Shown here: positions 25,513 through 33,950 of the stretch, piece by piece
Layout: each line of letters begins with the position of its first letter
Numbering within the stretch: position 1 is the first letter of the stretch
NCBI GenBank assembly: GCA_002433025.1
Contig: DJGZ01000032.1
Span: forward strand, 5,129-69,128
Reading direction: 5' to 3'
Length of the DNA stretch: 64,000 nucleotides
Source: Bacteroidales bacterium UBA5833
GTDB lineage: Bacteria; Bacteroidota; Bacteroidia; Bacteroidales; Lentimicrobiaceae
Made by a program: the position numbers and the translations under genes
The notes under the pieces: model-generated
What the model was told of the DNA's origin: nothing
Databases searched by the model: none
What the model saw: only the letters and a program-made list of their open reading frames with translations

Positions 25513-27153
25513 ATGAATAATGCCATTTTTGTTTTTGATTACCCTGAAAATGAGCCGGTAAAGTCTTATTCGCCAGGAACTCCCGAGCGCCGTAATCTGC
25601 AGAAGGAACTGGACAGGATGTCTTCTGAAACGATGGATATCCCGCTCATTATTGGCGGAAAGGAAGTCAGAACCGGAAATACTGAACCGGTTGTGATGCC
25701 GCATGATCACGGGCATATTCTGGCAAACTACCATAAGGCAGGACCAGAAGAGGTTAAAATGGCCATTGATGCAGCTTTGAAGGCCCACCGGGAGTGGGAA
25801 TCATTTTCTTATGTGGAACGCGTTTCCGTTACCCTCCGCATAGCTGAACTTATTTCCAGGAAATACCGGGCTACGCTCAACGCTGCCACCATGCTCGGCC
25901 AAAGTAAGAATGCATATCAGGCTGAAATTGACAGTGCCTGCGAAACTATAGATTTTCTGAGGTTTAATGCTCATTATATTTCTGATATTTATCACGAACA
26001 ACCCCATTCGGATCCCGGCTTTATCAACAGGATTGAATATCGTCCGCTGGAGGGCTTTATCTTTTCACTTACCCCTTTCAATTTTACCGCAATTGCATCC
26101 AATCTGAATATGTCGCCAGTCCTGATGGGCAATACAGTTCTCTGGAAACCCGCCTCCACATCAATACTATCAAATTATGTGCTGATGCAGATTTTCCGTG
26201 AAGCAGGGCTTCCTGAAGGAGTTATAAATTTCATTCCCGGGGCGGGGTCAGTGGTCGGTAATGCAATATTTTCGGACCGGAATTTTGCCGGATTGCATTT
26301 TACAGGGTCGAACGTAACCTTTAACCGCCTGTGGATGAATGTTGCACAGAATCTTAAAAATTACAAATCATATCCGAAAATTGTCGGCGAAACAGGAGGA
26401 AAGGACTTTATTGTTGTTCATTCCTCTGCCCAGGTTGATGAAGTATCAACCGCCATCGTTCGCGGAGCGTTTGAATATCAGGGACAGAAGTGTTCGGCTG
26501 CTTCCCGGGCTTACCTTCCGGCTTCGCTATGGCCTTCGATCCGCAACAGGGTTGGTGGGATGCTTTCTGAAGTAACCGTGGGCGATGTGCGTGAATTCAG
26601 CAATTTTATGAATGCGGTGATTGATGAAGCATCTTTCGACAATATCATGAATTATATTGCGAAGGCAAAGCAATCGCCGGATGCAGAGATAATATTCGGA
26701 GGCAACGGAGACAAGTCAAAGGGGTACTTTATCGAACCAACCGTGATTCTTACCAGAAATCCCCGTTTTGTTACCATGGAAGAAGAGATTTTCGGACCTG
26801 TGCTGACAATCTATGTATATGATGACAAGGATTTTGATGAAATGCTGAAACTGGTGGATGATACCTCTCCTTATGGATTGACAGGGGCAATTTTTGCACA
26901 TGACCGTCAGGTACTCGATAAAGCCAGTAAAGCACTGAAGTACTCAGCCGGGAATCTTTATTTTAATGATAAACCAACAGGCGCCGTGGTGGGTCAGCAA
27001 CCTTTCGGCGGCTCGCGGCAGTCAGGGACCAACGATAAGGCTGGCAGTCACCTCAACCTTATCCGCTGGACGAGTCCCAGGACTATCAAGGAAACACTGC
27101 TGCCACCCACCGATTTCCGTTATCCCTTTATGAAGGAGGATCGTTGTCATTAA
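25513..27153 (+). CDS. pruA: L-glutamate gamma-semialdehyde (1-pyrroline-5-carboxylate) dehydrogenase
   Basis: A 546-residue single-function P5C dehydrogenase that oxidises glutamate semialdehyde to glutamate in proline breakdown. Evidence: SLTPFNFTAIASNLNMSPV, MGNTVLWKPAST, the glutamate motif KIVGETGGKDFIV, and the catalytic cysteine in YQGQKCSAASRAY; this is the arrangement of the ALDH4 group. The ATG at 25513 was selected because the family N-terminus MNNAIFVFDYPENEPV begins there. No proline dehydrogenase (PutA domain) is fused or adjacent. It is a monocistronic unit facing away from the SDR gene. Confidence 0.93.
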   Translation: MNNAIFVFDYPENEPVKSYSPGTPERRNLQKELDRMSSETMDIPLIIGGKEVRTGNTEPVVMPHDHGHILANYHKAGPEEVKMAIDAALKAHREWESFSYVERVSVTLRIAELISRKYRATLNAATMLGQSKNAYQAEIDSACETIDFLRFNAHYISDIYHEQPHSDPGFINRIEYRPLEGFIFSLTPFNFTAIASNLNMSPVLMGNTVLWKPASTSILSNYVLMQIFREAGLPEGVINFIPGAGSVVGNAIFSDRNFAGLHFTGSNVTFNRLWMNVAQNLKNYKSYPKIVGETGGKDFIVVHSSAQVDEVSTAIVRGAFEYQGQKCSAASRAYLPASLWPSIRNRVGGMLSEVTVGDVREFSNFMNAVIDEASFDNIMNYIAKAKQSPDAEIIFGGNGDKSKGYFIEPTVILTRNPRFVTMEEEIFGPVLTIYVYDDKDFDEMLKLVDDTSPYGLTGAIFAHDRQVLDKASKALKYSAGNLYFNDKPTGAVVGQQPFGGSRQSGTNDKAGSHLNLIRWTSPRTIKETLLPPTDFRYPFMKEDRCH

Positions 27154-27242
27154 TGTGTCGACGAGACTTTGACCTGAATTCTGAATATATTTATGCTGCG
27201 TTGTGATTACCTGATATTCAAATCATGATTAACAGATAAATA

Positions 27243-27266
27243 AACATACTAACTATGTTAAATTTG
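27243..27266 (+). promoter_or_regulatory. -7 element with overlapping inverted repeat upstream of the ATP-grasp gene
   Basis: TAAATTTG (27259-27266) matches TAnnTTTG. AACATA (27243-27248) and TATGTT (27254-27259) form an inverted repeat ending on the first base of the element, which could be an operator. No TTG lies at the expected upstream distance. Confidence 0.3.
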
Positions 27267-27339
27267 TTGTCGGAATGGTTACTGTGGTTCCGCGGCTTAC
27301 AGCAGGGTCCTCGCTGACCGCTGGCAGGTTTGAGGTTTA

Positions 27340-28470
27340 ATGAAAGGACAACTGCGGAATGGTTTAAATATATTCAAATGGAGGCTTTTTATGAGTAAAA
27401 GACCGCTGATTTTAAAAATGGGGGATTTTTTTACAATAATTCTGAAAGATCCTGATCGTAAAAGCATACCGCTGATCATCAGGGAGTATGCAGGTTTTCT
27501 GCTCAATAATCCATCCGTTGCAGAGCAGTATTTTCCCAAATTTCTTTACCGTAAGGGAGTGAATAATTGTAATGATTACCTCATGACCCATGCCATACAG
27601 CAAAAGTGCTGGGCATTGAATGACAGGAACTACTATTCTTTACTGGACAATAAGTATCTTTTTGAGCGTTTCTTCGATCAGCATCACATCAATGTTCCCG
27701 TGAGTATTGCTCAAAGCTATAATTCTCTGATTATTGCTGATGCAAGGGTGTTGCAGTTTAATTCACCCAAAGATTTGTTAGGGATTATTGAAATGCTGAC
27801 CGGTAAACTTTCAGGGTCGGAATATATTTTTATTAAGAAGATGCATGGATCAGGAGGAGGACGAAATATTTTTAAGGTTTCTTATTCATCTTTAAAAGAA
27901 GATAAACCCGCGCTGGAGAAGCTCTTTAATGCTTTGATCAGGTCAGATTTTATTTTTCAGGAACAGTTGGTGCAGCATGAGGCGATCAACCGCTTAAATC
28001 CTTATTGCGTAAATACACTCAGGATCGAAACTTTCAACAACAGACAGGGGATGTCACGCATCATAGCCGGAAATATGAGGATTGGCCTGAATAGATCTCA
28101 TGTTGATAATGTGTCCAGCGGAGGCGCTTTCATTGGTATTGATATGGATCGGGGAGTTCTTAAGGAGGAGGCATTTTCTGATTTTACGCATGGAAGGGGC
28201 AAAACCCACCGTTTGCACCCCGAAACCGGACTTCTCTTCAGGGATTATCCGATTCCGGATTTCCGGGAGATTGTTGATTTGGTAGAATCTGCGGCAAGGC
28301 TGGTACCCATGTTAAGAATTATCGGCTGGGATGTAGCCGTTACCGATAAAGGTCCGGTGCTCATCGAAGCCAATGAACAGCCGAGCCTGATGTTTGCTGA
28401 AATTGGTCAGAAAGGAATGGTAAAAAACCCGGTATTTATGGAAATGTACAATGAAGTGACCGGGAGATAA
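27340..28470 (+). CDS. Sugar-transfer-associated ATP-grasp family protein
   Basis: A 376-residue protein of the ATP-grasp type found beside sugar and capsule genes. The nucleotide-binding loop is KKMHGSGGGRNIFKV, and the metal-binding end of the fold is IIGWDVAVTDKGPVLIEANE. LNPYCVNTLRIETF and VSSGGAFIGIDMDRGVL are further family marks. A GAGG sequence 6 nt before the ATG at 27340 supports the start. It would use ATP to form an amide or ester on a sugar or peptide. It stands alone between the PruA-type gene and the W-enzyme gene, away from both polysaccharide loci. The substrate is unknown. Confidence 0.85.
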   Translation: MKGQLRNGLNIFKWRLFMSKRPLILKMGDFFTIILKDPDRKSIPLIIREYAGFLLNNPSVAEQYFPKFLYRKGVNNCNDYLMTHAIQQKCWALNDRNYYSLLDNKYLFERFFDQHHINVPVSIAQSYNSLIIADARVLQFNSPKDLLGIIEMLTGKLSGSEYIFIKKMHGSGGGRNIFKVSYSSLKEDKPALEKLFNALIRSDFIFQEQLVQHEAINRLNPYCVNTLRIETFNNRQGMSRIIAGNMRIGLNRSHVDNVSSGGAFIGIDMDRGVLKEEAFSDFTHGRGKTHRLHPETGLLFRDYPIPDFREIVDLVESAARLVPMLRIIGWDVAVTDKGPVLIEANEQPSLMFAEIGQKGMVKNPVFMEMYNEVTGR

Positions 28471-28542
28471 AGAATGCCGTTGAATCATGAAGCACATTTT
28501 TGATTTCAACTGTCTGTTTCTTTTACTGAATTTTTGAAAAAA

Positions 28543-28572
28543 AAAGCTGCCATCGATGATTGAGGCAGCTTT
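28543..28572. terminator. Bidirectional terminator between the ATP-grasp and AOR genes
   Basis: AAAGCTGCC and GGCAGCTTT pair in a 9-bp stem with a 12-nt loop. On the minus strand the stem is followed by a run of nine T, an excellent intrinsic terminator for the AOR gene; on the plus strand TTTTGTTATT follows, which may also stop the ATP-grasp transcript. Confidence 0.85.
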
Positions 28573-28594
28573 TGTTATTAACTGTAAAAGATTA

Positions 28595-30748
28595 TTATTG
28601 TAGCGGAGCAACCACTTCAATCAGTTCGGGAAGATCCATGCCAAGGTTCTTCAGATGCTCGATTTTCGGAACACCATTGCTGTTCCAGCCTCTCCGGAAG
28701 TAAACAGCATCCAGCAATTTTTCGTAACGGTCTTCGCGATACTTTCGGGTGGCGGCCATTTTTTCTTCGAGCGTCATTTTTGAAGGATCAAGCCCCTGCA
28801 GTTCTGAAAGCTGCTTGTCATAACGTTCCTGGCGCGACAGGTATTCCTCGGCTGTCACAGGGCCGGCCGCCCTGTAAGGTTGTGCATCATGTTTTCTGAG
28901 ACCGTAACCGCGACGGATGTTAAAGATCCGTTGGAAATTGTATACCCTTTCTGACTGGCGGATAATTTCGTGCTTGTCGATGTTATTGCCGGTTACTGCA
29001 TTGTATATGGTCACATAGTTGTCAACGTGTTCCGGCACTTTTGCAGGTTCACCGCTCAGTGCATTGCTTTCGGGCTCCACGTCATTCCAGGGTAATTTAC
29101 AAAGTCCCTGTAAGCCAAACCATGTTCTGAACATCGGGAAGTAATGCAATGCCTCAGCTTTGTTTTCAAAGGTAGGAATCTGGTTATTTACCATGTCCAT
29201 GAAAATGAGCCAGGCTTCATCATGTTGGGGGCCTTTGTTGGTCATGGCATATCCGCCCTGCTGCGCCAGTGATTCTTTAGAGATGTATTGTGAATACTCC
29301 AGTCCCTTGTTTTCCATTCCTATATCCTGAAGGAACTGCGGGTCTCCCCACCCGTTGGCGATGAACATCTCCTTCATCTTTCTGACCCCGAGTCCGGCAA
29401 TCTTACCGAAGCCTTCACCCCTGGCAACCTGATGCAGCAATTCCATGGCATCGTCGGCATTTCCGAAGTTCAGTTTAAGGCCGCCGGTGCGCTCTACATT
29501 GAGAACCCCTGCTTCGTAGCACTCCATAACAAATCCAAGGATGGTTCCCCACGAAATGGTGCAAATGCCATAAGTGTCGCAATAGAAGTTGCCCTCTATG
29601 GTGAAGTCGGGATTAAAGATACCGGCAATGGAGCCAAGGGAAGAAGCGGTTTCATATTCCGGTCCGTCGACAATCACTTTGGATCCTTTGTAGGGGCCCG
29701 AGCGCAGCTCATAATTATCCACGCCCTTGGCGCATGACATGTTGCATCCTATCCAGCAACCATCGGGAACGCCCTGGGTAAATCTTTCCTTGTATACCTC
29801 GGAGTGAATTTTTATTGCATCCGGATGGCTTCCGAACTTGAAGTTATTTGTAGGCAGCAGGTCATAATCGTTCATGATATTGGTAAGGTGAGCCGTGCCT
29901 TTTGAGCGCATCTCGCACTGTTTGTCATCAAGTTCACGCATTTCACGGTTGAACCGGCGTCCGCGCTCCATGATGGCATCAAGATCTACTACATTGTTAA
30001 GGTTCCCTTTTACTCCCTTGGCTTTGGCTACCAGGGCAAGAATCCCTTTGTCGCGGAATACGGTTCCGATTCCGCCCCGACCGGCTTGTTTCAGCCTCAC
30101 AACTTTACGTTTTGAATCGAAGAAGCTGAAATTAAGCATGCCAATAAGTGAATGCTCTGCCGCTGTTCCTGCCGAAACAACAGAAACATTTTTGCGTCCG
30201 CTTTCATCCTCGGCAAACAATTCGGTGAGTTTCTCAGCCAGCAGATGACTGTCGCCCGGGAGGTCAATGGTTTCATAGATCTCAATTACTTCACGGGTTT
30301 CGTCGAACAGGATTACCAGATCCTTTTCACTTTTACCCTGAAGCTCCAAAGCATCGAAACCGCAGAATTTGAGAAAAGGGCCAAAGTAACCACCAACATT
30401 ACTGTCAATTACAATGTCGGTTTGAGGTGAGATGGTAACCACCAGTGACTTTCCGGTTCCGGAATATTGCGTAATTCCGCAGATTGGCCCCATGCCGATC
30501 ACGATCTCATTGTCGGGATCGTTCCAACGGGTTGTGGGTGTAGTAGCATCCCACAAAAGCCTTAGTCCAAAACCTTTGCCACCGATGAATTTTTCTTTCA
30601 TCTGAGGGGTAACCGGCTTTTCAAGAATGGTGTGGGTCCCAACATTCACATAAGCCGTTCTGTTGTTGTATCCTTTTTCAATCGGGGCCCATGAATAGCG
30701 GTACTCCTTGATCAATCGCAGTGAGTCTTTTAAAACTGTAAGGTCCAT
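28595..30748 (-). CDS. Tungsten-containing aldehyde:ferredoxin oxidoreductase family enzyme
   Basis: A 717-residue AOR-family enzyme expected to carry a tungsto-bispterin and a [4Fe-4S] cluster and to oxidise aldehydes (or reduce acids) with ferredoxin. Seen: N-terminal domain with IGGKGFGLRLLWD, MGPICGITQYSGTGKS and SNVGGYFGPFLKFCGFDALE; the GRGGIGTVFRDKG pterin region; and VDGPEYETASSLG. Candidate cluster ligands are Cys331, Cys335, Cys339 (CX3CX3C) and Cys550 in LQGLCKLPW; in Pyrococcus AOR the first spacing is two residues, so this branch differs. The protein is about 100 residues longer than archaeal AOR. It has its own promoter and a strong terminator, and ThiF/ThiS-like genes diverge from it. 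The substrate is unknown. Confidence 0.92.
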   Translation of the reverse strand: MDLTVLKDSLRLIKEYRYSWAPIEKGYNNRTAYVNVGTHTILEKPVTPQMKEKFIGGKGFGLRLLWDATTPTTRWNDPDNEIVIGMGPICGITQYSGTGKSLVVTISPQTDIVIDSNVGGYFGPFLKFCGFDALELQGKSEKDLVILFDETREVIEIYETIDLPGDSHLLAEKLTELFAEDESGRKNVSVVSAGTAAEHSLIGMLNFSFFDSKRKVVRLKQAGRGGIGTVFRDKGILALVAKAKGVKGNLNNVVDLDAIMERGRRFNREMRELDDKQCEMRSKGTAHLTNIMNDYDLLPTNNFKFGSHPDAIKIHSEVYKERFTQGVPDGCWIGCNMSCAKGVDNYELRSGPYKGSKVIVDGPEYETASSLGSIAGIFNPDFTIEGNFYCDTYGICTISWGTILGFVMECYEAGVLNVERTGGLKLNFGNADDAMELLHQVARGEGFGKIAGLGVRKMKEMFIANGWGDPQFLQDIGMENKGLEYSQYISKESLAQQGGYAMTNKGPQHDEAWLIFMDMVNNQIPTFENKAEALHYFPMFRTWFGLQGLCKLPWNDVEPESNALSGEPAKVPEHVDNYVTIYNAVTGNNIDKHEIIRQSERVYNFQRIFNIRRGYGLRKHDAQPYRAAGPVTAEEYLSRQERYDKQLSELQGLDPSKMTLEEKMAATRKYREDRYEKLLDAVYFRRGWNSNGVPKIEHLKNLGMDLPELIEVVAPLQ

Positions 30749-30787
30749 AGAAATATTTTGATTTTGGGTTTCCTGTTATTCGGTTCA

Positions 30788-30816
30788 CAAATGTACAAAG
30801 TTTTGTAAACGCCCAA
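30788..30816 (-). promoter_or_regulatory. AOR promoter with internal palindrome
   Basis: On the minus strand TTG (30816-30814), 18 bases, then TACATTTG (30795-30788) fit the Bacteroidota consensus; the start would be near 30781, about 33 nt before the AOR ATG. A perfect palindrome TACAAAGTTTTGTA (30794-30807) lies between the two elements and touches the -7 box, a good position for a repressor site. Confidence 0.6.
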
Positions 30817-30949
30817 CCTTTATTCATTGAAAATTAGCGATATGACTGCATTTTCATATCCGGTGGGTTATTTAAAATAATAAATTCCGGCTTTCATGAA
30901 AGTGTGTTTATTGACATTCTTCAGCGCGTTATCCATAGACATATTTTTC

Positions 30950-30957
30950 TATTTTTG
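30950..30957 (+). promoter_or_regulatory. Candidate -7 element for the ThiF/ThiS-like genes
   Basis: TATTTTTG matches TAnnTTTG and lies 38 nt before the ThiF-like ATG. A TTG at the right spacing was not found. Confidence 0.35.
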
Positions 30958-30995
30958 CATCAGAGGGAACAGCAATAACTGAAAACGGATTGAAT

Positions 30996-31604
30996 ATGTC
31001 ATTTGAAAGAGCTGCCGAGATCAGTGTTTATCTGAAAAAGTATACAGTTGGAATTGCAGGCTGTGGCGGCTTGGGATCGAATTGCGCTGTCGCTTTGGCG
31101 CGTGCCGGCGTTGGCAGACTTGTTATAGCTGATTATGACATTGTAACCATTCATAATCTGAACCGGCAGTATTACTTCCATGACCAGATCGGCCGGCTGA
31201 AAGTACATGCACTGAGGGAAAATATTCAAAGAATCAATCCTGATGTTTCCGTTAAGGCTTTTGATCTTAAACTTTGTACTTCTGATATTGTGGATTTGTA
31301 TTCCAAATGTGATGTAATCGTTGAAGCTTTTGACAAAGCAGAGATGAAGTATATGATCATTGAAACCGTTCTGACAAAAATCCCGGACAAGCCGCTTGTC
31401 GTTGGTGTTGGTATGGCTGGGTGGGGAAATACAAATTTTTTGCATTGCAGATATTCAGAAAATCTGATTATTTGCGGGGACGAATCTTCCGAAGTATCGG
31501 AATCACTGCCGGTGTTGGCCCCCAGGGTAGGTATCGTTGCGAATATGCAGGCCAATGAAGTGCTGAAAATCCTGCTTAAGGAATTTAAACCTGTTGACGT
31601 ATAA
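30996..31604 (+). CDS. ThiF/MoeB-like adenylyltransferase (short form)
   Basis: A 202-residue E1-like enzyme that would adenylate the C-terminal Gly-Gly of a ThiS/MoaD-type sulfur carrier. The nucleotide loop is VGIAGCGGLGSNCAVALARA, followed by ADYDIVTIHNLNRQYYF with the conserved Asn-Arg-Gln, and the end reads LAPRVGIVANMQANEVLKIL. The Zn-binding CxxC pairs of MoeB/ThiF are missing, as in short clostridial-type ThiF. Start: ATG 30996, two codons after an in-frame TTG. The carrier gene follows 9 bp later and no other thiamine gene is near. Placement opposite the W-enzyme gene suggests service to tungstopterin synthesis; thiamine synthesis is the alternative. Confidence 0.88.
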   Translation: MSFERAAEISVYLKKYTVGIAGCGGLGSNCAVALARAGVGRLVIADYDIVTIHNLNRQYYFHDQIGRLKVHALRENIQRINPDVSVKAFDLKLCTSDIVDLYSKCDVIVEAFDKAEMKYMIIETVLTKIPDKPLVVGVGMAGWGNTNFLHCRYSENLIICGDESSEVSESLPVLAPRVGIVANMQANEVLKILLKEFKPVDV

Positions 31605-31613
31605 GGGAAAAAT

Positions 31614-31817
31614 ATGAAAATCATTCTCAATAATAAGTCTGAAACTTTCGATAATGATCATTTGAGCATTACGGAACTGCTCGCGTTAAAGAATTTTACG
31701 TTTAAAATGTTGGTGGTGAAAATTAACGGCGAACTTGTCAGGCGTCATGAATTCGACAAGTCGGTTGTCAGAGACGGGGATGAAGTAATGGTTTTACACC
31801 TTGTTTCCGGTGGTTGA
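31614..31817 (+). CDS. ThiS/MoaD-like sulfur carrier protein
   Basis: A 67-residue beta-grasp protein ending in VSGG; the C-terminal Gly-Gly is the site of thiocarboxylation. The core reads MLVVKINGELVRRHEFDKS and VVRDGDEVMVLHLVSGG, typical of ThiS and small MoaD proteins. AGGG lies 6 nt before the ATG. It is the partner of the ThiF-like protein just upstream. Whether it gives sulfur to thiazole or to the pterin dithiolene cannot be told from sequence alone. It ends 2 bp from the stop of folC on the other strand. Confidence 0.9.
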   Translation: MKIILNNKSETFDNDHLSITELLALKNFTFKMLVVKINGELVRRHEFDKSVVRDGDEVMVLHLVSGG

Positions 31818-31819
31818 TG

Positions 31820-33106
31820 TCAGATAATTTCCGCAACCACAAAAGCACTGCCACCTATAAAAACCAGATCATTATCAGCCGCTGCACCAGCAGCAGCATG
31901 ATAGGCAGCTGCTACTGACATATAACTATCGCCAAAAAGCTCAAATTCAAGGGCCTTTGCCTGGAGTTCATTTGCATCGAGTCCCCTGGGAATATCAGCT
32001 TTACAGAAATAGTACCGGGCATTCATAGGCAGGAGTGAAAGCATTTTAGTGATGTCCTTATCGTTGACAACCCCGATTACAAAATGCAACAGGTTGAATT
32101 CCATGCTGTTAAGTTGGTGCACTACTTGGCTGATTCCGTCGGGATTATGCCCGATATCGCAAATGGTAAGCGGTTTTTCCTTAAGTACCTGCCAACGTCC
32201 GGCCAATCCCGTGTTCTGGATGGTTTTGTGAATACCTGCGGTAACCGTAAGGTCGGCAAAAGATGCATAAGTTGTTTGAAGCAGATCGGCAGCTGCGATA
32301 ACGGTTGCAATATTCTTTAACTGGTAATTCCCGGTAAGTGGAGATTTAAGAATACTTTTCTTTAACGAATGAAAAGCAGTTACCATCATTTCTCCTGCTA
32401 CCGGATGCCTGCCGTCCTTTACAACCTTAACAGCTTCATCCGCGAAAATAATGGGCGCATTTTTATTAGCTGCTGTTTCCCGGAACACATCTGCAGATCC
32501 CGGCAGGGTTTCCCCGATTACCACAGGTACTTCGGATTTAATGATTCCTGCCTTTTCAGCGGCGATTTCTTCCAGTGTCTTTCCCAGAAATTGGGTGTGA
32601 TCATACCCCACGTTGGTAATTATTGAAAGCAAAGGGGTAATCACATTGGTGGAATCCAGACGGCCGCCCATCCCCGTTTCAATGATGGCTATGTCAACCT
32701 CCATTTCTTCGAACCAGCACATGGCCATGATAAAGGTCATTTCGAAGAATGAGGGCTTGATCTTTTCGAAATCCTGCTTGTACTTTTCGATGAAACCGGT
32801 TACAAAATCCCGGGAAACCATTGCCCCGTCTACTTTGATCCTTTCCCTGAAGTCTTTCAGGTGCGGAGAGGTAAATAAACCGGTTTTCAGCCCATTTTCC
32901 TGCATAATGGAGGCGAGCATGTGCGAAACTGACCCTTTGCCATTGGTCCCGGCCACATGAACGGACCTGAATTTCCGGTAGGGATGCCCGGTGAGTTCGC
33001 AAAGGGCCAGGGTGTTATCCAGATTTGCCTTGTATGCTGCTGCTCCGATACGCTGAAACATGGGCAACCTGCTGAACATGTAATCCAGGGTTTGCTGGTA
33101 ATTCAT
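31820..33106 (-). CDS. folC: Folylpolyglutamate synthase / dihydrofolate synthase
   Basis: A 428-residue Mur-ligase-family enzyme that adds glutamate to folates (and probably to dihydropteroate). It has the P-loop HVAGTNGKGSVSHMLASIM, the omega-loop region LFTSPHLKDFRERIKVDG, ETGMGGRLDSTN and ITNVGYDHTQFLGKTLEEIA, and a C-domain DIGHNPDGISQVVHQL. Length is standard. It is the last gene of a minus-strand run exbB-exbD-tonB-folC, 12 bp after the TonB-like gene. Confidence 0.95.
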   Translation of the reverse strand: MNYQQTLDYMFSRLPMFQRIGAAAYKANLDNTLALCELTGHPYRKFRSVHVAGTNGKGSVSHMLASIMQENGLKTGLFTSPHLKDFRERIKVDGAMVSRDFVTGFIEKYKQDFEKIKPSFFEMTFIMAMCWFEEMEVDIAIIETGMGGRLDSTNVITPLLSIITNVGYDHTQFLGKTLEEIAAEKAGIIKSEVPVVIGETLPGSADVFRETAANKNAPIIFADEAVKVVKDGRHPVAGEMMVTAFHSLKKSILKSPLTGNYQLKNIATVIAAADLLQTTYASFADLTVTAGIHKTIQNTGLAGRWQVLKEKPLTICDIGHNPDGISQVVHQLNSMEFNLLHFVIGVVNDKDITKMLSLLPMNARYYFCKADIPRGLDANELQAKALEFELFGDSYMSVAAAYHAAAGAAADNDLVFIGGSAFVVAEII

Positions 33107-33118
33107 ACAGAATGAATT

Positions 33119-33898
33119 TTAATTCAACTCGAAAATATATGTAATCGTTCCCATTTGTTCTTCAGGAGCGTCTTCTTTAGCGCTGAAACGGGCTTTCATA
33201 GCTGCATCCTTTGCAAGGCGGATAAGCTCTGCATTTGAAGTTGTACTGCCCCTGGCAGGCGCACTGATACGGGTTACTTCACCGGCTCTGTTTACATAGA
33301 TGGTAACCACAACCGTTCCCCTGTCACGGAAAGTATTGGGTGGTGGTGGTATCTGTCGGCGGGTACGTCCTTCAAGACTGAAGGAAACACCACCACCGGC
33401 ACCACCGCTTCCGTCGTACCCCTGAGCGTTCGGATCTCCGGTGGGTTTCCCCTGATCGCCCGGTTTCCCGGTTGTGCCCTGATTGCCTCCCTGGCTTGAA
33501 GATCCCTTCATTCCTTTGAACATTGCATTCTGATTGACAACCGGTTGAGGTTCGGGCTTAGGCTCAGGCTTAACCGCCGGTCTGGGTTCGGTCTTAACAA
33601 CTTCGGCCGGTTTTTCTTTGCTTACCGGTTGAATGGCAGGCACTTCCTCCGTATCTTCAGTTACAATATCCTCGTTTGACACTGCAGGCTGTGAAGGGGC
33701 TGGAATCGCTTCTCCCATGGCCAGTTCACGGGGCTGTATTTCACCCATGCCTTCGTCGGAATAGCCCAGGTTTACTTCAACTCCGGCCTCTTCAGGAAGC
33801 GGAAGGGGGGTGCGCAATGCCAGAAAAATAAGCATGACCAGCAACAACGCATGAAATATCACCGTTCCCGCAATGCCCTTTATTTTATCTCTGTCCAT
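33119..33898 (-). CDS. TonB-like energy transducer
   Basis: A 259-residue periplasm-spanning protein. One N-terminal transmembrane helix (about 8-27), then a Pro/Glu/Lys-rich stretch with PRPAVKPEPKPEPQP, a Gly/Gln-rich linker, and a C-terminal TonB-type domain (GTVVVTIYVNRAGEVTRISA ... ITYIFELN). It would carry energy from the ExbB/ExbD complex to outer-membrane receptors. It follows exbD by 52 bp. Its usual partners are encoded immediately upstream, and an OprC-like receptor lies about 5 kb away. Confidence 0.88.
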   Translation of the reverse strand: MDRDKIKGIAGTVIFHALLLVMLIFLALRTPLPLPEEAGVEVNLGYSDEGMGEIQPRELAMGEAIPAPSQPAVSNEDIVTEDTEEVPAIQPVSKEKPAEVVKTEPRPAVKPEPKPEPQPVVNQNAMFKGMKGSSSQGGNQGTTGKPGDQGKPTGDPNAQGYDGSGGAGGGVSFSLEGRTRRQIPPPPNTFRDRGTVVVTIYVNRAGEVTRISAPARGSTTSNAELIRLAKDAAMKARFSAKEDAPEEQMGTITYIFELN

Positions 33899-33950
33899 AC
33901 AATCAGTCTGTCCGGAATTTGTAACAAAAATACTGCCACAATCAGCTGGC

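Noticed and set aside
31604..31820. Terminator between the ThiS-like gene and folC
   Set aside because: The two stop codons are only 2 bp apart and no hairpin is visible, so none was called.
33500..33650. Repeat-rich stretch inside the TonB-like gene as a possible DNA repeat
   Set aside because: It encodes the ordinary Pro-Glu-Lys-rich spacer of TonB proteins (PEPKPEPQP), not an independent repeat element.
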